DNA of 64,000 nucleotides from Acheta domesticus (GCA_031308135.1 JAHLJT010008756.1:74063821-74127820); one strand, 5' to 3'. Positions 46,901 to 58,059 are shown, counted from the first letter of the stretch. The notes: generated by a model from the letters alone, not told the origin. A program made the numbers and translations.

Positions 46901-48735
46901 TTCTAAGAGTGCATCCCTTTGTTTTGCACCAGAAATCCTGTTTACAGACCAGATCATCTGTAGTTAGATTATGGTGGGAGAAAAGTACACCAACAAGAGC
47001 AAATTTAGAATGATGTTCTTTCAATTTCTTCCCCAGACAAAGCCAATTTGCTTCACAAGAGAAAATCGGAAAGAATGGAAGGAGTTCAAGTATAGAAGTT
47101 CTCCTATCCTCACATTGGCAACACATGGTTGTAGGCCCAAAGTTCGTTTCCCATTAATTATTTTTGACAATCACTCTGACATATTATTATTATTTTGCAC
47201 ATTTTCAAGTCTGATAATGCTTTTTATATCTGACTACTAAAATTAAAATTCTTCAAATTTGAAATAATTGTATGTATTTGTTGATGCATCTGTACTCTAG
47301 ATATCATTGTTTCCACGTGCTGTTTCTCTAACGAAATATAACATCGGATAATAATTACAAAACTTAGTATCAATTAAAGACTAATATTTCCTTAATTAAT
47401 TACAGAGAAATAAAAGTTATGAATCATGTGATTCCAACGAATATAACATAAAAGTGGATTGAAATAGTTTTTATGCACTATATATTAATAATTTGGTGCA
47501 AGAACCAGAAGCGGCTAACGTAGGAATGCATACACCTTGAACAGGAAATACCACAGAACCTGCTGAGCTTCCACTAGTTTGTGACATAAATGGAAGCATA
47601 AATATTGCCTCGATACTCACAAATTATACACACCTTCGGCCATAAATTATATGGTTATTTTCTCGCTGATTTATCTCCAAGTACCTCATCATAGGAATTC
47701 AACCAAAAAAAAGCGGCAGGGCATGTAGCATACATTACTGAAGAAAAAGTGTCATATATGTGTAAACCATCTCTCCTTTCGTGCGAAAAATAATTTACCA
47801 ACCGAACGAATTGAAGTAAAGAAAATAGATGCGTTATTTTTATGAAGTTTTCTTTATTTGTATTTGGCGAGGAAAAGTTTTCGTAATTCGGTACATATCA
47901 AATCAGAGGATCTCGAATTCAGTTATCTTAAATTACCGAAGTATAGCTAGAAATTTGCTTACAAAGGCAATTATAAACTCACTTATCAAAATTAATAATC
48001 CGATAATGGATTGTAAACAAAAGATCAAAATGACGAAGGGGAAAGAAAAAGTATTTACTCACTGTGGTAAACAAGTATACTTTCTATATGATCGCATTGC
48101 ACTCAACCATTTTGAAAACAAAATATATGTATGTATCGTGAGCAGTCGGATTACTACTCTTGACTGATTCATTACTATAGAAATCTTGCTCATGTCTGTC
48201 TCATTCTTCCCACAGATTGACATTTTCGTCTCTTTTGGCATTGCATATAGGCCAACAAACCGTACATATGTACCTTTTAGAAATATTTATTGCTTTTGCG
48301 TCTCTACGTACACTTCTTTTCGGATTGTTGAAGAATATTTGGGTGTTCATGCCTGCGAATAAAATGGCAGCTTGTTCGTGAATGTTTTGAAGGAACTATT
48401 TTTAACACAATACATTATTTTGTAATACGCTTTCTCGAAATTAGTATTGAAATCCATTTGACATTCCCTTTTTCTCTCTACAAATGCTTCCATCATAGTG
48501 AACGCAATTCTTTCGTGCCTTGTTTTCTCCTTTTTAATACTTAATCGCTATCGTACTTTGTTCTATTTCTTCGTCGTCTATGAACCACGTGAATATTCTC
48601 TCTCTGATCCCTACATTCCAAACAAATCAATTCATGCCCAACTAGCATTTTAATAAATCGAATGTACATGGACGAACGTAGACCGAACGGATACCCACTA
48701 AGAGTAGGCTCTCACACGTATCCCCCCGTAAGTAA
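43960..48735. other. AT-rich spacer, no defended gene
   Basis: Apart from the open frame at 44711-45223, listed separately, only frames of 60 to 112 codons with no recognisable domain occur, for example 47829-48167. A GC-richer patch lies at 45590-45715. No repeat from elsewhere in the window was recognised. Confidence 0.4.
44711..45223 (+). other. Unassigned 170-codon open frame
   Basis: This is the longest plus-strand frame that lies in neither a transposon relic nor a low-complexity tract. The ATG has A at -3. The predicted peptide has a hydrophobic start, about ten cysteines and one strong membrane-like segment near residues 103-125 (FIVLKLILLLFAVVCLACGVV). I recognise no family. The codon choice looks like the surrounding AT-rich DNA, no flanking splice sites were identified, and a chance frame of this length is plausible in 64 kb. 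It is recorded as an open frame, not as a gene. Confidence 0.25.
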
Positions 48736-48739
48736 ACCT

Positions 48740-49060
48740 ACACGGCTCCACTGCAGAGAGGCGCGGAGCGGGAAGGGATGGGACGGAGAGGAGAGGAGAG
48801 GCCTGCGGAAACAATCCTAGAAGAGCGCTTAATCCCGCGCGCTGCCAGGCAATCAGCTAATCGGGGCCGCGGACGCGCACAGGGAGGGAGGGTGGGAGGT
48901 GGAAGGGGCGGGAGGGTGAGGCGAACGAGGTCGAGGGGGTGAGGGTGAATAATTAACGCTGCGAGGCCCAGCGCCGTGTCGCCGTCTCCGGGGATTCCCC
49001 GACCGCAGATGTACTGCGCTTGCAGCGCTCCCAGCGGCGCGGTGCGGAAGCTCGCAGCTT
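48740..49060. other. GC- and CpG-rich island with TAATC motifs
   Basis: The island contains GCGCTTAATCCCGCG near 48825-48840, GGCAATCAGCTAATCGG at 48848-48864 and GGGTGAATAATTAACG near 48941-48957, all set in CpG-dense GGGCGG/GAGGGA sequence. The 17-mer at 48848 recurs exactly in the island at 55.6 kb. TAATCC is a Bicoid/Otx-class homeodomain core. A 97-codon minus-strand frame (48853-49146) is composition-driven. A regulatory role is inferred only. Confidence 0.5.
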
Positions 49061-49064
49061 CTCG

Positions 49065-50245
49065 TTGAGAATCCCCCCTGTCGGTCCAGTTTTTTTTGTG
49101 TCGTTTGTCGAGTATTGTGTGCTACGTTAAGAGGGGTTTGATTCAATCGTTTGATTGTTTTACATTTGTCTCCGTAAAGCAGGGTGTTTGCAACTGAGAA
49201 AATTTATTCCAATAAATAGGGAAAATATATACTTTATTTCATTTTACTTATAAAATAATGTTCAAGAATCTTATGACAACACAAATTAGTTTTATAGATC
49301 GCCTTTTTCATATCTTTTTCCAATTTAAAAATATATCTACAACCGCAGATACGCTACACTTGATGGTGGGCCTTTGTAGGTTTTATTATCAATGAAATAA
49401 ATCCCACAACGGGCAAAGTACTTTACTTTACAACAAAATATGGGTTAGCTAACATATGTCATTTCTTGTCATTCGTAGTATTGACGATGTTGGCCAAGGC
49501 ATTAGCTTTGGGGACGGCGCTGGCGATCATTATGTCATGTTTCAATGTCCAAATCTTCAGTTAGCCTTTGAAACTATTCAAATACTTTTTACTTATATTA
49601 TTTGGGGGAAATGATTATATATTTTAGGGCAAATAACGATGAAAGTTCTTATAAAGGGTATTTTTTTATTTTAAGCCTGGTGCCTAAGTGTAAATGGCGA
49701 ATCCCAGTTTTTTTTAAATATTGTCTTTCTTATTCATGTTTGAGCATTATCCCTAAGCAATAAATCTTATTTAGAAATAGATGAAATGTAATAAAGAAAT
49801 CAGACAGTTTGCATGTTTTAAATAGGTGTACACTCGCGAAAATGACCATGATTAAAAGCTTAGATTTCTGTGATACGTCTTTTAGATTTACTAGGGCGGA
49901 ACAGATGTTCAGATACTAATTATGTGTAAAAGCATTATTTTTGAATTGTCTTCATTTTCGAAATATCAAGGACTTGAAATTTTACAAATTGTGAGTTTTT
50001 TCTAAAACTTAGTGGTTGCGTCATGAAGGATCTTGTTTTATTGGGTTACTGATATTGTATTTTTTATGATTACAGTACTTACGTAATAGAACAATTTTAT
50101 TCAATAGTATGACATTTCTCTATTTTAAATCTTTTATTTAATTAATTAATTTTATTTTATTTTGCCCTGCCATGCTCGTTAACTTTCTCAACATTCAACC
50201 ATGACTATCGTGAATTTACTTTGATTTTTGTTCGTGGGTCTCGAC
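49065..50245. other. AT-rich spacer, nothing recognised
   Basis: CAGGGTGTTTGCAACTG near 49181 resembles a hAT terminus, but no partner end was found. No conserved frame is present. Confidence 0.4.
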
Positions 50246-50248
50246 ATA

Positions 50249-51302
50249 TGGAGGCTTTATTTTATTAGTGGTACAACTCTTCTTTTTTCTGAGAAATTAA
50301 GTTAACTCCATTTTCAGAACCGCGCAAGTGTTACACATTTATTCTGAAAGTTTAGAACTCCAAGTTCTTTCTGTGGACGACAAAGCTCATCACAAAAAAG
50401 TGAATCATAGGAGATTGCAATCTATTTATTTTGATAGTGGTACAACTGCAGTAGTTCAACTACGTGGTTTTCTACAAGTCTCGTGATGAGTGATTTTCGA
50501 GATATTTATAGCGTCTCCAGTGATATGATAAAAGCTTGATCCAGATTTGGTATTAGGAACATTTTTTATTAACAGAAATTGAACTTATGGCCTATGTGTT
50601 AAAATACTTTTAAAAGACTGTTACAAGAAGGAAGAAAAATTAACACAATGATGTCTGTCTCTGGAGAAAAATTAGATGGATTAGATTTGTCAAACAGAAG
50701 TATTTTATAATTATGCACAAGTAAACCTTGAATCAACACATTGGTTTCTACATACTAAACTTCACTACACACAAACCACCAGTGGATGAGGAATAACTAA
50801 GGTTTTCAAAACCTTAAATATCCCGCTTAATGACAGTAAACAAGGTTAATGAGAAGAAACAGGATTTGCTTGATTTGTTTCCATTCATTTCAAGCATTTA
50901 TCAAGCTTATTTCACTTATCTGCAGATAGGAACCGAACGATTTCAAAAAGATGAAGAAAAGTGAATGTGTCTCAAAAGTAACATTAAATTAATTTTTAAT
51001 CTCGTTTTAATAAATTGATATTGCCTTCAATTCCAACATTTCTTAACACGACATCTAACGATTTGGCTTACCAACCTCATTTTTATGATAGTATAACTCC
51101 TTTAAATCCCCAATATTCCGCGAAGTTTACAGTGTGATTATTCATATCATCTTCGGACGATCAAGTAAATTTCTTATAAGAGGAAAACACAATTTCTTTG
51201 TCTAACTCCGTCGCCGATTTTTTTATAATCATTTAATTTTAGAACTCAATATCTCGAGATTAGTGTCAATGTAGTTGTACCACTATTCAAACAACGCCTC
51301 CA
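50249..51302. mobile_element. TIR DNA transposon without coding capacity (1.05 kb)
   Basis: The left end 50249-50278 and the reverse complement of 51273-51302 agree at 26 of 30 positions. Both begin TGGAGGC and end AGTGGTACAACT, and TA stands directly outside each end (50247-50248, 51303-51304). A TA target duplication is typical of Tc1/mariner/pogo-type elements, but the TIR sequence itself was not recognised. The 12-mer AGTGGTACAACT also occurs at 50436-50447, and a degenerate copy lies near 51090, suggesting repeated internal transposase-binding sites. No frame longer than 60 codons lies inside, so it needs a helper. Confidence 0.78.
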
Positions 51303-51309
51303 TATAATC

Positions 51310-52840
51310 TGTTACTTTTTTACTATATGTGGACGTGAAATTCTGTACAGAATTGCGATTTCTGGAAGTTCTGTTGGTTGAAACCTGTTATTAAGTTGAT
51401 AACAACTACTACAAAATATCAGCCTTTTTTATTTTTTCAATAATTAGGATTTAACATGTATTATGATGCTATTACAATTTTCTATTGATCTCATCAACGA
51501 TACAATTAAACTTTCCTTTGTACAATACTTACAGTCCCGTACGGTCTCGATTAAAGTTCATAGGCTTACTGTGATCTTCGCGCGCTGTGATGACGTCTCA
51601 GCTGACTTCCACATCTTCAGCTTGATGTCGTCCTTAGGATGTCCTCGTTGGTACCCCCCTATCGCGAACCCCCCTATCGTGATATTGTCTAATACCAGAA
51701 GTTTACAGATGTTCCCGGGGTATTCTAAATTATTCTGTACTTACATAGAATTCAATAAATTTAATTCGCGAGCACGACTTGTCCTGTCTGTGTTTCGGAT
51801 GAAACATCTACGCAAGAATGTCTATCTTAAACCCAACTTGTTAAAAATCCTTCCCATCTACAGATCTATTCTACTGTAATTCCGTTCGAACACGGAGTCT
51901 ACTTTAATTCAAATTACAACTTACAATTTATAGTGCTACCTTTGACTTTTTAATTTATTTTTAAACATCATATAAAAGGTCTACCTTTGACTTCTTAATT
52001 TATACGGTACAAAGCTGACAAAATTAATTATAAGTCTCCGCTTCCCTATCATTAAACCATTACCCAATCTGAACTAAAATAATATTGGTACCGATCCGTT
52101 TGCTGCATCCGTTCTATCAAGGTCCTCTAGAAGGGAGGGCCTGTCCTGCGCCGAATGACGTCACAAAGGGTGACTGGCAGGAAATGCATGCTGTCGAAGC
52201 GGCGTACTCTCCACAGTTTTAAACAGAGATCTAGTTCTTAAAATCGCATGGAAACACATACTTGTTTAAAATAACACGAGAAAACATTAAGCGTTCTTGA
52301 CGCTATAGGAATTTATTTTAGTTATTTGTATTAAGACATTCCGATATTCTACAATTTTCGTCCACGTAAATGAACATAATATTGAGAAGACTTAAATTGT
52401 GTATATACTGTATTATTTCTAACATACTATTTTGTAGAATTCACGAAACAATTTTGCTACTATCATTGATACTCATAAGAAATTAAGTGCACTCATGATA
52501 ACAATTCTATTTATATTTTTCTTGCTGTATTTCTTTCAAGTTATCTATATTAATTCAATGTGGAAGCTAGTAGGACAGCTTGTAGTAATGCATTTATCAG
52601 ATATTTCTCTGATCGCTGTATTAGTAATTATTAAATATTTAAAATTATTTTAAGGAACAGTAAATTATTCACAGGTAAGTTAATAAAATTCAAACTGCTC
52701 AAAAATAAGAAGTGGAACGATGGGAAGCAATATATTTTCAGAAAGTACTTCAGCAAATTACGTAAGACTTTATGAGATCATTCAAAAGGCACAAATGACA
52801 TTGTAAATACATAAAAAATGTTTTTGGACGCTTTAAAGTG
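51310..52840. other. AT-rich spacer with one GC-richer repeat-like patch
   Basis: A 138-codon frame at 51463-51879 crosses a GC-richer block (51530-51720) that looks like transposon debris (CTGACTTCCACATCTTCAGC; paired CCCCCCTATCG words) and has no recognisable domain. A CRE-like TGACGTCA occurs near 52157-52164. Nothing else was recognised. Confidence 0.4.
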
Positions 52841-52845
52841 ACTTA

Positions 52846-53098
52846 TACTGCGATTTTTGTAGGAAGAGCTCTCAAGGCCACTCAAATCTCATCTTCGCGA
52901 TGGAATATGTCACGGCATTTCGCGTCTTTTCTCGGTTTTGCCGGTAGAAGTCGCATGATCGCAAGCACTGCTTCATACGGTCGCGATCGTGCGAAATCTA
53001 GCGGAACGACTGTGAATGATACGAAATGCCGTGACATATTCCATCGCGAAGATGGGATTTGAGTTATCTTGAGAGCTCTTCCTACAAAAATCTCAGTA
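52846..53098. mobile_element. Foldback MITE (253 bp palindrome)
   Basis: The outer 77 bases of each side (52846-52922 and 53022-53098) are reverse complements with only 5 mismatches, beginning TACTG(C/A)GATTTTTGTAGG. The central 99 bases also pair in part (TCGCATGATCGC near 52951 against GCGATCGTGCGA near 52982), so nearly the whole element can form one hairpin. TA dinucleotides flank both ends (52844-52845, 53099-53100). This is typical of a Tc1/mariner-type foldback MITE. A 74-codon frame inside it is incidental. Confidence 0.92.
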
Positions 53099-53104
53099 TA
53101 AATG

Positions 53105-54355
53105 TCTTCCTAATTTGCACTCGGTTTTGTGACCATGCGTTTTACATTCTTGAAACCATTAAATTTATCACTGAACATTCCTAATGTACAGTGTTTATTT
53201 AATAAAATGTTTGGCATACATAAAGTACTACGTTCTGTTAATGTGAGAAGCAATTGTCCACAACTCCCAAACTGTGTTCTCCATTAACAGGATCTCTGTT
53301 TCTCGCCCAAAGCCCTTCAATAAAGTTCTTTGATTTTCATGCTTCAGGAACTTAATTTCGAAATTTTCTGATATCTATATCTGAAACATTTGGTGAGTCT
53401 TCTTCAAGAAGTGAGGCTGTTCACTAAGAAAGAAGGGTATGCATCTTTAACTATAGTCGGATACATTCGTTTAGTAAATAATTCGACGTCTTCTCCTCTC
53501 ACTGCCTTATTCTGGTCTGTTCTAGAGAATAAATTGAGTCAAAATGTTTTACAGACACACACGAGTACTTCGTGGGAAAAACATCTTTCCTATTTATGTA
53601 TTTCACTCACTTCTCTCACAGACTAGGATTGTTTGGAAATTTAAAAGTTGAAACGCGTTCCATCGATCCATCATAATTCGATCAACAGCATGGCACACTT
53701 CACTTGCTTGAAATTTTGTCGTCTCCTGACTAATTTCCCAAATACCTTTCTTTATGGATAGTTTGTATTTACTTAAAAAATGCAGGGTATAATAGTATAA
53801 CCAAACATCCAAATGTAAGAAACAAAACATATTACAACATATATTATAAAAACGTATCCTTGGATTTCAAACCATATTCACTTAATTTTACCATACATAC
53901 AAAATATATCCCTATAAGACCATATAATTTAAATCACAACCATTTACATTATTTCTAAAAAGGGAGTTTGGATTATTGGATGCTGAAACATATTTGATAA
54001 TTGCACCACATATTTAAATCACTCAATACTAGAAGTAGACACACCTCGCTTCCTTGAAGATAACACCATGCAACAAAATTTTGTTTAATTTTTTTGTTGT
54101 TTCTGATGCAGTATGTTTCAAAACACTATGTAAAAACCAATTTTTCAGAGGGGAAATTGTTTTTAGGGAAATGACATCGATATTCTTAATTTGAGGAAAA
54201 TACATATATTTGAAACAATGAATACTCGTTTATATATACCCATGAAACAAAACACAAGAAATTCTTAAATACAACGTTTGTAAAAATGTAAATGCAGTAA
54301 ATATATATGACATAAGTGTTAAAGTACATGAAAATGTTCACATATCACGTACAGT
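53105..54355. other. AT-rich spacer, nothing recognised
   Basis: Frames of 75-78 codons only, with no recognisable domain and no terminal repeats. Confidence 0.45.
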
Positions 54356-54359
54356 GTGC

Positions 54360-54975
54360 TTAAAAATGTGTTGTATTTCTACATTTCCTCTTGTACGTTG
54401 CATCACTCTCTCTGATCAATCCCCAGATATAATCACCAAGCATCCCCTCATTATACTGTTCCTGGTACCTTCTTTCAAACAATAGTAAGTCCTGATGGAA
54501 CCTTTCACCCTGTTCCTCTACATATACACCCATATGAAACTTGAAAACATCCAGATGTGAGTGGAGTACATGCAACTTTAGAAACATTCTGTACCACATT
54601 GATTTGTAGTTATTCAAAAGACCTTCTACTACATCATTGTAATTGTCCATTCTCTGATTACCTAGGAAACCATTCACAACATCTCCAAAGCTCTTCCAGG
54701 TCTTTCTTTGAACTGGTAGAAGTTTAATGATGAAAGTGTCATCACGAAGTAATTTTTTTACTTGGGGTCCCACAAAAATTAATATTTATCTTAGCTTCTG
54801 ATAGTTTGGGGAACACATTTTGGAGGTACTTCATTGCATCTGGTGCTGAATCTAATGCCTTTACAAATTGCTAGATGAGTCCAAGTTTAATATGGAGGGG
54901 AGGCATTATAATATTTTCCTGCTCAACGAGGAGTTCCCACTTCACGTTTTTCTGACCATCTTATCAAATTTAAGT
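54360..54975 (-). pseudogene. Relic of an uncharacterised multi-copy invertebrate repeat protein
   Basis: The minus strand encodes, from right to left, VEQENIIMPPLHIKLGLI (near 54920-54870), a TAG stop, QFVKALDSAPDAMKYLQNVF and PKLSEAKI. After a one-base frameshift near 54785 an uninterrupted 137-codon frame follows with GPQVKKLLRDD, LHVLHSHLDVF, EEQGERFHQD and ERRYQEQYNEGML, ending at 54360. I recognise this order (PPLHIKLGLMKxFVKAL ... LHFLHSHLDxF ... EEQGERFHQD) as a protein found in many copies in arthropod and cnidarian genomes without an assigned function; this is recalled, not searched. Its repetitive occurrence suggests mobile DNA. The stop and frameshift make this copy a pseudogene, yet its C-terminal part is intact. 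Confidence 0.8.
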
Positions 54976-55100
54976 CTCATTTCTAGGAGAAGTCTCCTAA
55001 ATTTGATCAGGTCAGTATTTACTCCATCTGTATCTGGTGCTTTTCTATTTTTAATGTAATTCTTTAAGTGTTATATAAACTCCTCGGAACGGATCACCTC
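54942..55100 (-). pseudogene. Non-LTR reverse transcriptase fragment
   Basis: One minus-strand frame reads EVIRSEEFI, a TAA stop, HLKNYIKNRKAPDTDGVNTDL and IKFRRLLLEMRL. This matches the fingers segment of non-LTR reverse transcriptases (xxLKNxKAPGxDGxNxELIK). No catalytic YADD region follows; the strand instead continues into the uncharacterised repeat protein at 54360-54975. The join may reflect a nested insertion, a deletion or a genuinely composite element. Confidence 0.7.
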
Positions 55101-55104
55101 CTCC

Positions 55105-55400
55105 AAATTCATTTATGGAGTTGTTTATCGTTTCAGATCCTTGATTGCTTCGCAAGTTTATAAGCTGTTTCTTGTGTACAAAGTAACATTTCATTTAACT
55201 GGAATCAATTATCTTGTATTATAATTTTCATTAGTATTAATTTTCCACTTAAAATTAATATTTTTCGAGCAAATTATGGGCTGTACAAACAAGACTGTTT
55301 GTATCAGTTACTAGCCGTTGTTTTCATGTGCCCTACTTTTGTTCTGTATTTTAAACTCATTTGTCCTTCGTTACTCCCTTTCTCATCTGGAAACCGTAGT
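55105..55400. other. AT-rich spacer, nothing recognised
   Basis: No frame or repeat was recognised. It separates the retroelement relic from the GC-rich island. Confidence 0.5.
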
Positions 55401-55404
55401 CTTC

Positions 55405-55680
55405 CCAGCGAAGCGACGTATTGACGCTCTGTTGAGAGCTACCATCCACGCGCGCTCCGCGACCTGCGCACCCCCTGGCGGCGAGCGCCTCGCCTCTCGC
55501 TGCGGCCCCATCAAACGCGGCGGCGGCGGCAGCGCTGAAGAGACAATCAGCCTTCTGCAGCGGCCGGCGCGGACAATCTCCGGGGGCAATCAGCTAATCG
55601 GCCGGCCGGGGCGCGGAATTAATTATCAAAGCCCTCGCCGCCCCGGCTCAGGCGACGCCTGCGCACGCGCAAGCACCACG
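55405..55680. other. GC- and CpG-rich island with shared 17-mer
   Basis: The island contains GGCAATCAGCTAATCGG at 55585-55601, identical to 48848-48864, followed by GGCCGGCCGGGGCGCGG and GGAATTAATTATC (55615-55627). The AATTAATTA-type core next to CpG-dense DNA repeats the layout of the islands at 29.5, 36.7 and 48.8 kb. Frames on both strands (143 and 68 codons) are composition-driven. A regulatory role is inferred. Confidence 0.5.
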
Positions 55681-55684
55681 GCCA

Positions 55685-55920
55685 CCGCCGAAGCCAATGC
55701 CATCGACAGCGCCATCACCGCTGCCGAAGCCAAAACCCATTCTCAGTAACGTCATCGCCAACGCCATGACCATCGTCAGAGCTGCCTCCCATGTTAATGA
55801 CACTGCCATCGCTGTTTCTAACGTCTCGTTAACGCCACTCCATCCTCAATTCGAACGCCAACACTACCACCATCACCATCAACATCGTCATTGCCACAAC
55901 TACCTTGGCCATAACTATCG
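55685..55920. repeat. GCCATC/CACCATC-type simple sequence
   Basis: Blurred hexa- and nonanucleotide words (GCCATCGCC, AACGCCATGACCATCG, CACCATCACC) fill the stretch up to the 3' end of SINE A copy 2. Similar words resume beyond the SINE's other end at 56535, so the SINE appears to sit within one such array. Confidence 0.8.
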
Positions 55921-55942
55921 CAGTCGTTTCATTTAATGATTT

Positions 55943-56199
55943 ATTGATGACTCCGGGCAGATCAACTGCTAAAGTCATTAGTCCCGTAAGTGTAGTAATT
56001 TTTTTGTCGAAGGTGGTGGCGGTGATATTTCTCAACTGTATGTCGAGATCCGGCGCCGACATAAGTCAGCTTGCGGGGATTTCCTCAACCAGATATCTCC
56101 CACCAGCGTAGCATCGCCCCAGCCAGGACAAGAATTAAGCTACTGACTGGTCTCCCGAAAAACGTGGTAGTGTAGTCCATGTAAGTGTGTGCATGTGTA

Positions 56200-56236
<37 letters not shown>

Positions 56237-56530
56237 AAGAAAGTAAGGGGTAAGGATAGGTCAAGAAAGAGGAAGGAAAGGTGGCGCACGTTCCAAGGCC
56301 CATTTGTTTGGGTGCTGCTCCAGCATTCTCCAGATGTCGATCGAAAAAACAGGGCAAACTACCGATCAGAACAGCCAGCTGCTAGAATTCTTCTTCAGAC
56401 AGCGGCTGAATTCGATCTACCTGTTTAGCTAGTGATGAAAATCCTGCCACCGTCGGAACTCTATCCCTAGGACCTCCCAGTCAGATGTACTGCAGAGACA
56501 TTAGTTCATATCGTGAGCCACTTTTGCCGG
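55943..56530 (-). mobile_element. SINE family A, copy 2 (tRNA-derived)
   Basis: The stretch aligns in order with 4107-4632: GACTCCGGG, GTCATTAGTCCCGTAAG, GGTGGCGGTGAT, AGATATCTCCCACCAG, CCCCAGCCAGGACAAGA, GTGGTAGTGTAGT and AGGACCTCCCAGTC. The tRNA-like end is at the right, with the gene-internal boxes partly decayed. It carries an internal GT/GA microsatellite at 56184-56240 where copy 1 has only a few GT-like bases. Sense strand is minus. The 90-codon and 79-codon frames inside are incidental. Confidence 0.82.
56184..56240. repeat. GT then GA microsatellite inside SINE A
   Basis: GT units (with GCAT and AT interruptions) up to 56220 change directly into GA units up to about 56236. It lies inside SINE A copy 2, where copy 1 has only a short seed, so it arose after insertion or in a sub-lineage. 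Confidence 0.95.
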
Positions 56531-56534
56531 TCAC

Positions 56535-56965
56535 CACAGTCGCCGAAACCATTACCATCACCACCACCACCACAACCACCATAAGAATCACAATAATCAT
56601 CACTATTATCATTGACTTTGACAAGACTTCTGCAGAAGATAAAACCAATTCCATCACTCGGGAGAAGACAAGCAACGCCAAAGACATCACTATCATTAGC
56701 GCGACCACATAAAGCCCATTCCACCGCCATAACCATCGACAATACCAACTCCATCTCAATCCCAATCGTCATCGCCACCACCTTCGTCATTGCTAACGCC
56801 ATCACGAATACTGGTGTTGGAGATTTCAAAACGTTACTATCACTAAATTGAATTGCCACCGTCCCTTTGTGCAGCACCGCCGTCAAAAAATATTCATCCT
56901 CGTCATCACTGGCGCTAAAAATAACATCATCGTCAGTACTATCACCAGCGTCAATACCATATTCT
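56535..56965. repeat. CACCATC/CATCGCC-type simple sequence
   Basis: ACC and CATCACC words, best preserved near 56548-56582, decay gradually to about 56965. The 164-codon minus-strand frame (56506-57000), rich in Asp/Val/Gly, and overlapping frames follow from this composition and are not called as genes. Confidence 0.8.
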
Positions 56966-56969
56966 CCGC

Positions 56970-58055
56970 CATCGACGTAAATGAACGCTGGTATCAACAA
57001 CCACTATCACTGGCGACCACCATGAAACGATGGAGAGGAAATTATCCGGCGCAGCCGATTGTTATGGAACGGAAGTGTAAATAAAAGGCGTGCGGTGTTT
57101 CTCCCTTTTACGCGGTTCATCTTCGTTGGCTTCCAACCCCGAAAACTGTAAATAGTTGAAAATAACTAAAGAAATAAAACATTATCAAGTCTTAAACGGA
57201 TCTACATTTACTAAAATGCCCATTGCCGAAAGTTTTAGTTTTCTGAGAAACGGGTGTTAGACTTAGGAGAGCACTACAGCGTTCTCATAGCGGCATTCCG
57301 GATTGCCCCGCAATGAAGTGAATTGAAGTGATTGTGATCCAAAGACGTGCCCCAACAGGCGTGCTCGGCCTAAGAAAAGAGTGGAGGAAACTAAATTTCT
57401 GGGCTCCCTTTTCCAATATTTTTGTGGAAGTTCTCATCGATAAAATTATAATAAATATCGTAATAAATATTTTATATTAGATATTACTTTGAGTTTATCA
57501 AACTCATTTTAAGACTACATACTAGTAAATATGTACAATTCTAAAGCTTTCGCCATGGCATTGGTTCCTCTGATTCTCTTTTCCTGTCTCTGTAGCTGGA
57601 TCTAATGAAGATAAAACGTACGTGTTCATACATAACAGAAGTGAATGGGGATATGTGCTTCAGAACTTACAAATTGATGAGCTTACCTCCATACGATTCC
57701 ATACCATTGAAGTTTTTCGTTACATATATTCTAGTAAATGAATAAACATACCGCAAAGGGAATGAAATTATATCTTTAATGATACCATTACTTTAATTAC
57801 CACCATTGAGTAATAAAACCAGTGATTTCATGTTAAACCATTTCCACGGTTGCCAAGTGGCTTTGAGGACTTCTGCCGGAAAGTACAACAATTTCCCAGA
57901 TTGCTAGATTTAAAAAAGGAAAAATGAGGTATTTAACTTATTTAAGAAAATAGCGTACCTTCTTACGTAAGATTAAAGGTCCTTCAAACATTTTCGGGGA
58001 TAACCGGCCCCTCTCGCCACCTTGACCCCTCTGCTCCCCAAGGTACTTTGATCTA
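56970..58055. other. AT-rich spacer, nothing recognised
   Basis: No frame or transposon end was recognised. It ends at the left terminus of the MITE at 58060. Confidence 0.5.
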
Positions 58056-58059
58056 CTTA

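Noticed and set aside
49181..49200. hAT-like terminus CAGGGTGTTTGCAACTG
   Set aside because: No inverted partner end and no target duplication were found within reach.
51463..51879. 138-codon open frame
   Set aside because: It crosses GC-richer, repeat-like debris and shows no domain, splice context or codon bias.
56506..57000. 164-codon Asp/Val/Gly-rich minus-strand frame
   Set aside because: It runs through CACCATC-type simple sequence and has no recognisable domain.
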